From Nipponacmea schrenckii (lineage: Eukaryota; Mollusca; Gastropoda; Lottiidae), in contig CM060199.1 in NCBI GenBank assembly GCA_030562195.1, forward strand, positions 40,816,338 through 40,880,337: 64,000 nt of DNA. Direction: 5' to 3'. This document shows, piece by piece, positions 13,401 to 22,394 of the stretch. The position numbers were made by a program, and so were the translations under genes. The notes beneath the pieces are model-generated. The model was not told where the DNA came from. It saw only the letters and a list, made by a program, of their open reading frames with translations, and searched no databases. Each line of letters begins with the position of its first letter. Position 1 is the stretch's first letter.

Positions 13401-15277
13401 TATGACTTACAAAATGGTATTGTCAAAGTTTAAACCATCGTTCCAAACCAAGGTTTTATTATCTGATCTAGAATTAAGTCCTATCCACCATTGATGGCTG
13501 CCGTCTCTATTTAGATACTGGGTAATTTTATCAAACAGCCATTCCTGGAAAAGAGAATTCTGTCATTGAATTGAGCTTATAATATAGCATTTATTCAGAT
13601 CGAAGGTCACTTGAGCTAATTTAATACACCTGTTGTTATCTTAGAATTAGATAAAGTTCATTTAAACTTATCATCCTTTGATGGCACTTTTAGATGCTGT
13701 TATCAATGAATTATGTGCGCAATACACGATATCAAATATTTGAACGTTATCCGATTCAGCCCCCAATCGAATGGTATGAAATCGAAAATATCAGACTCAA
13801 ACTGTTCCTTCTCCGCCATTTTGAAGTCAGTGTGTACCGTCTAGGTTTACGGTACTTGTACAACGTATTCTGAACTCTGGACCCTGTTCTGACCTGTTCT
13901 ATCAAACGTTCTGTTGATGCCATTGATCCCGAATATTACGGAAGCCCAAAGGCGTCAAATGGTAAACACTACCGGCATTTTGAAATGATGGTCCTTGCTA
14001 AGGACCTAGGCAGGTGATATCGATGAGTTAAATTCTCATTTCTCCATTTCACTTGGCTTAGGTTCACAAGTCTGCCGTGAAAAGGATCCTTCCTATCATC
14101 TGGCCAAACCTCTTGGTATTGATTTTAAAAAGATAATAACTAAGGTTCACAGTTTAGAATCCTTTCTACCATCTGGTCCTTGGCCAAACCTCTTGGTATT
14201 GATTTTACAAAGATAATAACTAAGGTTAACAGTTTAGAATCCTTTCTACCATCTGGTCCTTGGCCAAACCTCTTGGTATTGATTTTACAAGGATAATAAG
14301 TAAGGCTCACATATTAGAATCCTTTTTAACATCTGGTCCTTGGCCAAACCTCTTGGTATTGATTTTACAAGGATAATAACTAAGGTTCGCAGTTTAGAAT
14401 CCTTTCTACCATCTGATCCTTGGCCAAACCTCTTGGTATTGATTTTACAAGGATAATAACTAAGGTTCACAGTTAAGAATCCTTTTTAACATCTGGTCCT
14501 TGGCCAAACCTCTTGGTATTGATTTTACAAGGATAATAACTAAGATTCGCAGTTTAGTATCCTTTAGAACCCCAAGCAACATTTAGATACATGTATATGG
14601 GAAAAGAAAAGGCAGAGTGCTTAGGGTATTGCTGAATATAAAATGGCCGCATCTGACTTCAATGCAAAAAGCATATCATTTGGGATATAGCAATGACCTT
14701 AACCTACCTTTTCTTTAAGGTTAGTAATCCACAGCAGGTCCCCTTCATAAGACTGACATACTGATCTTGACCCCAGCCAGGTCTGTTTGCTGGAGGATAG
14801 GGAATAACAGAAGTCAGAATCTTGTCGATCAATCCAGCCCTTTGGACAGGGAGGTACACTCTCTGTCTTGTAACCTAAAGTTATAATGAACAAAAGGGAG
14901 AAACTTTGCAATATACACTGTGTGATCTTCAGACAACAAAGATTTATTTCTCTACCTCCGTACTATTGATGAGTTGAGCATTATTTTAACAGTTGTATTT
15001 CTATATGCCTTTATGAAATCAATTGAAATGGATTCTTACTTTGCCGATTTCCTTTCTACCAGCTGGTCCTTGGCCAAAACTCTTGAGATTGATCTTTCCT
15101 GGATTATCCGTACCCATTTACAGCTGGGTAAACTGGAAGTTTGTGTGAAAATGACTGATTCAAGCTCATCGGACTTTTACACTCTTGGTCGACTGTAAAT
15201 TGGGTTCTGGTTGAAGATAAAATAAGTTTCTCACCTGAGTTAAATATCGAGAATATTACCAATAAATACAGAGACAT
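4403..15277 (-). CDS. Three-CTLD type I membrane lectin receptor, complete 14-exon gene
   Basis: Exons in transcript order: 15277-15235, 14874-14708, 13544-13411, 13119-12995, 12627-12580, 12148-11972, 11456-11340, 10810-10697, 10372-10316, 10143-9964, 9517-9366, 9073-8992, 5815-5660, 4962-4403. All junctions are GT-AG and agree in phase; the total is 2112 nt (703 residues plus stop). Exon 1 encodes the signal peptide MSLYLLVIFSIFNS. Exons 2-4, 6-8 and 10-12 each build one C-type lectin domain, with 'WWIGLN', 'WLGLSD' and 'WIGLND' at the WIGL position. Domain 2 has QPD plus 'WSD', the pattern of galactose-type calcium sites; domain 3 has QPN and 'WMD'; domain 1 has QPK and probably lacks the site. 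Exons 5, 9 and 13 are Ser/Thr/Pro-rich linkers. Exon 14 encodes the membrane span (GILGLVALVIVLSLVIFAF), then 'FENPLY', an FxNPxY internalisation signal recalling the FENTLY of mannose receptors. The tail is about 150 residues, longer than is usual there. An endocytic pattern receptor is inferred; ligand unknown. Confidence 0.9.
5480..5595 (-). pseudogene. Decayed duplicate of the lectin-gene linker exon
   Basis: In the minus direction this stretch aligns with linker exon 5815-5660, including its donor (GTGAG) and the sequence just past it ('catgatggcactcacc' versus 'catgatggtactcacc', plus strand). The copy has lost at least one base, which brings a TAA into the frame of the intact exon. It lies in intron 13, downstream of the intact copy. 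Intact exons 13 and 14 join in phase without it, so it is best read as a dead tandem exon copy. Confidence 0.65.
6040..8620. repeat. 57-bp minisatellite filling lectin-gene intron 12
   Basis: About 45 units of 57 bp ('gagattctctatatattgac', 'ttgtggtgatatttttgata', 'tcaagaaagacttgtaa') run between exons 12 and 13 of the lectin gene. Variants include 'gactcgtgagtgattctc' units clustered at about 7340-7600 and 7860-7980, a sign of local unit conversion. Open frames of 164-292 codons on the minus strand only reflect a stop-free unit with a period that is a multiple of 3. The unit differs from the 57-bp unit at 1295-2150. Confidence 0.95.
12285..12515. repeat. Degenerate ~77-bp tandem repeat in lectin-gene intron 5
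   Basis: Three diverging copies share 'tctacatcagcag', 'taccatgtacaatagagaga' and 'cgtttagca/ccgttaagcaac'. The last two copies are much closer to each other than to the first. They lie between exons 6 (from 12148) and 5 (12580). Confidence 0.7.
13280..13400 (-). repeat. Single copy of the dispersed repeat behind the 57-bp NPC2 minisatellite
   Basis: Read on the minus strand it holds 'ttgctgactcaattctcagc', then 'ctctgatagctat', 'gagagagaaacaaactaagc' and a tail ending near 'cttcgcaggttt'. The first part matches one unit of the array at 1295-2150. The second part matches the unique sequence right of that array (about 2140-2210). It lies in intron 3 of the lectin gene, beside exon 3. Confidence 0.7.
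14040..14575. repeat. 80-bp tandem repeat in lectin-gene intron 2
   Basis: About six and a half units with period 80; 'tggccaaacc' recurs at 14101, 14181, 14261, 14341, 14421 and 14501. Each unit ends with 'ttacaaggataataactaag'. A lone diverged copy sits in intron 1 at about 15050-15110, and inverted diverged copies lie at about 44100-44320. Confidence 0.92.
15050..15110. repeat. Lone diverged copy of the 80-bp repeat
   Basis: The stretch 'cctttctaccagctggtcct' followed by 'tggccaaaactcttg' matches the unit of the 14040-14575 array with several changes. It lies in intron 1 of the lectin gene, about 480 bp from the array. Confidence 0.6.
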
Positions 15278-15334
15278 TGTTCTAAGTGGAAATATCCATC
15301 GGTATCTGAATACTGAATATTAATTAATCAGCGC

Positions 15335-15560
15335 CCTGGAAGTCTGAGAAACAGACCAATATGGAACCAAGGTGCTGGTCTAGGTTTGGCTACGATTCAA
15401 ACCAAACGAGACGAATCTGTGGTATATACAGTCCCTTATCTTAGACGTCTGAGAAACAGGACCATTATGAACCAGGGTGCTGGTCTAGGTTTGGCTACGA
15501 TTCATTGACATTGGATCAACAAAAAACCAAACGCGACGGATCAGTGGTATAAACAGTCTT
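15335..15560 (+). pseudogene. Doubled relic of a C-type lectin exon, opposite strand
   Basis: A direct repeat of about 105 bp (around 15343-15432 and 15448-15560) shares 'ggtgctggtctaggtttggc'. The plus-strand frame of the first copy reads 'WNQGAGLGLATIQTKRDESV', which fits the second helix of a C-type lectin domain (pattern ...LA(T/S)I.t..E...). The second copy repeats 'NQGAGLGLATIH' and then stops. I see no good exon boundaries and no other half of the domain, so it looks like a broken, duplicated exon of a second lectin gene. It lies just upstream of, and divergent from, the intact lectin gene starting at 15277. Confidence 0.55.
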
Positions 15561-15599
15561 CATTCACCACTAGACCAAAAGTTAATACAAATACAATAC

Positions 15600-16190
15600 C
15601 CACTGGCACTGAATTGGAAAACAGCTGAAGAAGTTTTGAGTTAGCATTCAAAACACATCAAATACGTCAACTACAGCATAAATTGAATACAATGTATCTA
15701 GGTTTGTAGTACAAGTATCTCACCGATGCTCAATGGGCGACTCATAACGCATAGAATGAAATAAGTTTTGCAAGCCAACAGAATTGCCTCCCCGAACACT
15801 TTTGTGGTACACATATAGCAAATCCAATATGACACTGTTAGATCCCAAAAAACAAGCGATTTTCAATCCAAAACGTGGTACAAACTCTCCGTGATGCAAA
15901 TCAACAGAATTTAGTCTAAACTGAATTATCAGTATTAAGTTAGTTAAAACTGGTTCAATATTGTTTGGTTTCTAGTTCAAAACGATTACGATGCCGACAT
16001 AGTAATAAACATCCCTTCAACAAACACAACTTTAGAACATCTATTTCAAACTCATAACGAAGTCTTCAATATACGGTATTGCGTCGGATTGACAAAACAA
16101 ACTTAAAGATATACTTCTCCTTGCTGATGACAATCTCCTTTTTTTTCCGGTTTTTCAATTATTCCTCAGTGCAATGAAATCGTATTATAT
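15600..16190. other. Intergenic, no gene seen
   Basis: AT-rich sequence with no convincing exon, lectin motif or tandem repeat. It may contain the promoter of the lectin gene starting at 15277, but I see no distinct element. Confidence 0.5.
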
Positions 16191-16194
16191 AGAG

Positions 16195-16285
16195 ATTCTA
16201 TTCTTTAGTCAAGACACCTGGTAAGTCTAACTGATGAATATATACTCTTATTGACCAAGTTTGAGACTTTAAATTTTATGTCCAT
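16195..16285 (+). repeat. Dispersed repeat family 'CACCTGGTAAGT', copy 1
   Basis: The segment around 'gacacctggtaagtctaact', 'gatgaatatatactc' and 'ttattgaccaa' aligns over about 85 bp with 25365-25450 (same strand) and with the reverse complement of 31375-31440. It ends near 'aaattttatgtccatt' in each. This is a low-copy dispersed element of unknown class. Confidence 0.65.
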
Positions 16286-16494
16286 TCAAAGAGATTGAAT
16301 TCCTTTAAAAAGCAAGTTTGTTGTGTGATAATTGATAATAAAACAAGGCCAATATGCGATAACATAAAACCTGTATGTCACAACCATCTCATAGAGATAC
16401 AAACAAATATACTGATAACTTATCATAACTTATTATTTTTATTAATATTTATTACTAATAGGCACACTTTTATTCTTTTAATATTATACTGATA

Positions 16495-17085
16495 ATAGAC
16501 TCTTTCTTTTATAGAAGTCAGAATTAGGTCCAATACACAAGGACATGGTCCTGTCTAACATTCAGCCCATAGAGACAAACATAGACTCTTTATTTTACAT
16601 GGGTCAGAATTAGGTCCAATACACAAGGACATGGTCCTGTCTAACATTCAGTCCATAGAGTCAAACATAGACTTTTTATTTAACATGGGTCAGAATTAGG
16701 TCCAATACACAAGGACATGGTCCTGTCTAACATTTACCCCATAGAGTCAAACATAGACTCTTTATTTTACATGGATCAGAATTAGGTCCAATACACAAGG
16801 ACATGGTCCTGTCTAACATTCAGTCCATAGAGTCAAACATAGACTTTTTATTTAACATGGGTCAGAATTAGGTCTAATACACAAGGATATGATCCTGTCT
16901 AACATTCAGTCTATAGAGACAAACATAGACTCTATATTTTACATGGATCAGAATTAGGTCCAATACTCAAGGATATGGTCCTGTCTAACATTCAGTGCAT
17001 ACAGACAAACATAGACTCTTTATTTTACATGGATCCAAATTAGGTCCAATACACAAGAACATGGTTCTGTCTAATATTCAGCCCA
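16495..17085. repeat. 86-bp tandem repeat
   Basis: About seven units with period 86; 'gggtcagaattagg' recurs at about 16601, 16687 and so on. Each unit holds 'caatacacaaggacatggtc' and 'ctgtctaacattcagtccat'. The later units are more diverged. No coding potential. Confidence 0.9.
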
Positions 17086-18235
17086 TATTTTCACTCAAAA
17101 ACTGTTCATCAAAAAATCGAATTCGAACTTGACCATCGCCTTATCAATTTCAATGCTCATATCAAGTTTCATCAAAATCCATTGAAAATTGTAGCTTCTA
17201 TTGTACCCACAATAAAATTTTGACGCGATTTTACTAAGTCAAGGGCAATTACTCGCTAGCCGTGCATAGAAAAATTGTTACATTTTAACTTGACCGGCAT
17301 CTTATCCATTCCAATGCTAACACCGAGTTTCATCAGAATCCATTGAAAATTGTTGCTACGATTGCACCTGCAATTAAATATTGACGCGATTTTACTACGA
17401 CAAGGGCAATAACTCAAAAACTGTTAAGCAAAAAATCGTCCAATTCGAACTTGACCGCCGTCTTATCAATTCTCATGCTCACACCAAGTTCCATTCAAAT
17501 CCATTGAAAATTGTAGCTTCTATTGTGTCTACAACAAATATTGAGGCAGGGGCAATAACTCAAAAGGGCAAAAACTCAAAAACCATTCCTTAAAATAAAT
17601 CTTCAAATTCAAACTTGACTACTGTCTTATCAATTTTAATACTTACACCAAGTTCCATCAAAATCCTTTCAAAATTAAAGCTTCTTATTGCAACCACAAT
17701 AGAATTTTGTTACAATTTAACTATGTCGAGTCGAGGGTAATAACTCAAAACCGTTCATTGAAAAATTGTCAAATTCAAACTTGACTGAGGTCTAATCAAT
17801 TCCAATGCTCACACCGAGTTTCATCAAAATCCTTTGAAAATGGTTGGTTTTATTGCATCAACAATAACATTATGTCAAGTGCAATTACTCCAAAACTGTT
17901 CATCAAAAAAACCGTCAAATTCGAACTTGACCATCGCCTTATCAATTTCAATGCTCACACCAAGTTTTATTAAAATCCATTGAAAATTGTAGCTTCTATT
18001 GGTTCTATAACAAATATAGAGTCAGGGGCAATAACTCAAAAAACGTTCATCGAAAAATCGTGAAAATCGAACTTGACCGCTGTCTTAGCAATTCCAATGT
18101 CATACCAAGTTTCATTAAGATCCATATAAAACTGTAGCTTCTATTGTGTCTACAACAAATATTGACGGACCGACAGACCGACGGACCAACAGACAGGAGC
18201 GACGACAATATGCGGCCACATATTTATGTGGGCGT
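17086..18235. repeat. ~155-bp degenerate tandem repeat of the '(g)ggcaataactc' family
   Basis: About seven degenerate units, each with 'ggcaataactcaaaa', 'cgaacttgaccg', 'cttatcaattccaatgctca' and 'catcaaaatccattgaaaat'. The last ends in a GACGG-rich tail ('gacggaccgacagaccgacg', 18162 on) and a short hairpin around 'gcggccacatatttatgtgg'. Dispersed copies with this internal phrase and a gacgga tail are, to my knowledge, common in molluscs. Here they form a local tandem run. Confidence 0.8.
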
Positions 18236-18239
18236 AATA

Positions 18240-19030
18240 TAAAAACGTTACAGAATCTATATTCTGATGTGTATTACATAATTATATTTTGTTTGGTTTG
18301 CAGCAGTTAGTAACTTATACCACTGTATTACGATGTTTTCCGTCCAGAGAAGTCTTCAACCCATTCTGAACCATATTCAGCCTCTTCAATTTAACCGTCA
18401 AAACACACCATTCTTAAGCAGCTCTTATTGAAAAGAGAGACGAAGGGTCCGGGGAATATATCTCCTTCCCTCCAAACGCCAAATAGAAAAAATAAATTTG
18501 TTGGAGAAAAAAAAAAAAAAAAAATAGTTTATCATATACATGTACAAAATATATTTTTATTGATGAATAACATAATTATCATAATATATACAATAATAAA
18601 TACTGTTATTATAACAGTCATATAGATATAGATCTAGTATTTTATGAACAATGGTCTTCTGTGCAAAAAATAAACTTAAAGGACTGTATGCATCGAAAAT
18701 TATTTTTAAAAAATTGTCTATTTACAAACAATATATCGACCAAATTTGTCTCAAAATAGTTAATCAAAAATAGAACGTTCTAATTGTTAATTAATCAGTT
18801 TGACCTAATTTTGTTGTTCAGGTTTAGAATGGCTCAATATATAAAAAATCTGAGCTGTAAAAATATACAAAGATAATTTCAATGTTTCCTTCAATTTCTA
18901 AGATTAATTTTTAATTTTTTCTAAATGAGTCAATAACATTCTCGAAATCTTGGTTATAACTTGATTGACAGTAGCTCAAAATGGAAACCAAATTGACAGA
19001 ACAACTGGTAATAGAATAATTTGATGTGTG
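18240..19030. other. AT-rich intergenic stretch
   Basis: No exon or repeat array is seen. There is a run of about 19 A at 18508-18526 and a very AT-rich stretch to about 18620. Long runs of 'taattaa' and 'aaaatat' make it gene-poor. Confidence 0.5.
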
Positions 19031-19067
19031 TTAATTAAGCAATGATTCAAACTTAAACAACATTAAA

Positions 19068-19389
19068 TTGAAACGAAACGAAAACATCAAATCATGCATA
19101 GTCGTCTTCGGCTTCCTGTAGTGATTTAAACGGCCATAAGTACCGCCGACATATCTCCGACAACCCGGAATGCAACCAAATATATTTCTTACCCTGAATC
19201 TGAATCTGAATCTGAATCTGAATCTGAATTTGAAACGAAACGAAAACATCAAATCATGCATAGTCGTCTCCAGCTTCCTGTAGTGATTTAAACGGCCATA
19301 AGTACCGCCGACATATCTCCGACAACCCAGAATGCAACCAAATATATTTCTTACCCTGAATCTGAATCTGAATCTGAATCTGAATCTAA
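19068..19389. repeat. 161-bp tandem duplication across the 3' end of the ankyrin gene
   Basis: Two copies, about 19068-19228 and 19229-19389, start at 'ttgaaacgaaacgaaaacat' and end in a run of the hexamer 'tctgaa'. Copy 2 contains the stop codon of the ankyrin/SOCS gene (19351) and the coding hexamer run that encodes Asp-Ser repeats. Copy 1 repeats this in the 3' flank. They differ at only a few positions, so the duplication is recent. Confidence 0.85.
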
Positions 19390-22300
19390 ATCTACATCTG
19401 AATCGATAGTCGATACAGGCAGGTCTGGGTATTTTAAACCTGCTTCTACCTCATTTAAATATTCACAATCGTCATACACTTTAAATGGTCCATAATCATT
19501 ATCATAATCATCATTCTCCGTATTTAAATCATAGCAATTATAATCAACATCATAATCATCATCAATAACAGACTCTAACTGATCAGGCAGTGAAAATCGT
19601 TTAGAATCGATATCTTTAAACATAAGAAAATCAGTCAGGTCTGGAAAAACAAGAAGTTCTGAAATTCGGTCATGAATTGCTAGACCTGTATTTTGTCTGA
19701 TAACTCTTCTACAGATATCTTGAAGGCTCAGATTGTTAGCGAAACGGTAAAATTTTTCTCTTGGTTTTTCTCTTAATGTTTCTGGCAATGATGCTTCATA
19801 AGTTTCCTCGACTTCAAAATGTAATATTTGTGTTATCTGTTGCAATGACCCACCACTTAAATACAAGATTTGCCTTAATTCATGCCTTGATTGTGAAGAA
19901 AATTCCTCCAGAGATATCTGACCAAAGGAGATTTCTCCATCATCTGAGGATAAAATTTGAAGGTTTGTATTTTTAAAAACAAGAAATTTAATAAAATTGA
20001 CTGTTTGATCAATTTGCCATAATGGTGAGAATTGGAGTACATTTTGAATAATAGTGTTACCATTAAGACATGGCTGATTATAAGATTGTCTACAACCACG
20101 GGACAGAAGTAAATTAAAACATGTTAAATCATAAACATTGCTTGTTAAATCTATGTATTGTAACGCAGATCGTCCCTGGTTGTCCACAATATTCACATCA
20201 GCTCCATGCATTAATAGTGTTTCTAACAATTTACTATCATTTTTTATACAAGCCAACATTAAAACTGTTTTCCCGTTATTATCTTGTATATTGACGTCTG
20301 CACCAAGACTGAGTAAAATATCAATACATGCACGATATCTGGGATAGAATTCACGGGCACATAACTCTGTCACTACTGGATTGACTTTCATCTTATTTAA
20401 TTTTTCTTTAATCAAAGTGAAACCAATAACACTAAGATGGAGTGATGTATGACCCTGGTGGTTTTGCAAATTGACGTCACAGGGTAAATCAGTTAAAAAT
20501 TGAATGAAGGGTAAATTATTTAACAATGAGGCCACCATTAATGGTGAATTACCGCCCTTGTTTAAAAGGTTAAAATCATAATATAACCAAATACTAAAGT
20601 CTAAATATAAATAATCGATATAGTATCGAGCGATAAGGTGAACTATATTTTCACCCGATAATGTTAAAGAATTAATATAGAGTCCGTTTTGAATAAAAAA
20701 AAATAAAGATTGATAATCATTTTGACTGAGAATAAATTTAACTAACTGAAGGTGATTATCGTCATGATTAGTTAAAACATCAATATTATGGTGGATTAAA
20801 ACACGAAATAATTCCACATTCTGAGGTTTTGCTAGTTTATAAAGAAAGTTTAAACCTTTCTGAGTGGAGAATACTTCTGTTTTATCACATTTATCATTTT
20901 CTATTAAACAACTTACTATTTCTATATTATCCTTCTCTACTGCTTTATGTAATGGTGTATCACCTTCACTGTCCTGTTTATTGATATCACAGTTTGTGTG
21001 GTTTGTTAAACACACACTATTTCTATATTATCAAATAGTACTGCTATATGTAATGGTGTATCACCTTCACTGTCCTGTTTATTGATATCACAGTTTGTGT
21101 GGTTTGTTAAACACTTAACTATTTCTATATTATCAACTCGTACTGCTTATGTAATGGTGTATCACCGTCACTGTCCTGTTTATTGATATCACACTTTGGG
21201 TGGTTTATCAAACACTTTACTATTTCTATATTATCAAATAGAACTGCTATATGTAATGGTGTATCACCGTTACTGTCCTGTTTATTGATATCACACTTTG
21301 TATGGTTTATCAAACACTTTACTATTTCTATATTTTCCTCCAATACTGCTATATGTAATGGTGTATAACCTTCACTGTTCTGTTTATTGATATCACACTT
21401 TGGATGGTTTATCAAACACTTTACTATTTCTATATTTTCCTCCAATACTGCTATATGTAATGGTGTATCACCTTCACTGTCTGTTTATTGATATCACAGT
21501 TTGTGTGGTTTGTTAAATACTCACTATTTCTATATTATCATTCCTTACTGCTATATGTAATGGTGTATACCTTACTGTCCTGTTTATTGATATCACAGTT
21601 TGTGTGGTTTGTTAAACGCCTCACTATTTCTATTTTATCATTCAATACTGCTATATGTAATGGTGTATCACCTTTACTGTTCTGTTTATTGATATCACAG
21701 TTTGTATGGTTTGTTAAACACTTAACTATTTCTATATTATCCTCTCAATACTGCTATATGTAATGGTGTATTACCTTCACTGTCCTGTTTATTGATATCA
21801 CACTTTGGATGGTTTATCAAACACTTTACTATTTCTATATTTTCCCTCAATACTGCTTATTAATGGTGTATACACCTATATGTCTGTTTATTGATATCAC
21901 ACTTTGTATGGTTTGTTAAACACTTTACTATTTCTATATTTACCATTCCAATACTGCTATATGTAATGGTGTATCACCTTTACTGTTCTGTTTATTGATA
22001 TCACAGTTTGTGTGGTTTGTTAAACTCCTCACTATTTCTATTTTATCATTCAATACTGCTATATGTAATGGTGTATTACCTTCACTGTCCTGTTTATTGA
22101 TTTCACAGTTTGTATGGTTTGTTAAACTCCTCACTATTTCTATATTATCCTTCTCTACTGCTATATGTAATGGTGTATTACATCTATAGCCCTGTTTATT
22201 GATATCACACTTTGTGTGGTTTGTTAAACACCTCACTATTTCTATATTACCCTTCTCTACTGCTATATGTAATGGTGTATCACCTCACCGTCCTGTTTAT

Positions 22301-22391
22301 TGATGTCACAGTTTCCACTCTGTATTAAGCTGTTTAAAGACTCTGAATCATTGTCGTATATAGCATCAAACAAACATTTTGTTGACGACAT
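19351..22391 (-). CDS. Ankyrin-repeat protein with SOCS-box-like C-terminus; repeat array frameshifted
   Basis: The probable start is ATG at 22391-22389 (MSSTKCLFDAIYDNDSES...). About 14 near-identical 33-residue ankyrin repeats of the type 'TPLHIAVEKDNIEIV' + 'CLxNHTKCDINKQDSEGD' follow, to about 20900. From 21015 to the stop at 19351 there is one clean 554-codon frame with more diverged ankyrin repeats. This is followed by 'LSLQDICRRVIRQNTG' and 'LVFPDLTDFLMF' (about 19735-19612), which fits an elongin-BC box (SLxxxCxxxI) and a weak Cul5 box. An acidic Asp/Ser/Tyr tail ends the protein. This layout is that of ASB proteins, substrate receptors of Cul5 ubiquitin ligases; the function is inferred. 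Frame breaks in the array occur near 22287, 21950, 21850-21890, 21745, 21565, 21530, 21478, 21145 and 21013. The gene is either decaying or misassembled. No intron is needed. Confidence 0.75.
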
Positions 22392-22394
22392 TTT

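Noticed and set aside
14699..14911. Upstream extension of lectin exon 2 to a start at 14911 (QSFSLLFIITL...)
   Set aside because: The start would be TTG, and the hydrophobic part lies before an acceptor ('cattataactttag', AG at 14876-14875). A proper signal-peptide exon at 15277-15235 fits in phase.
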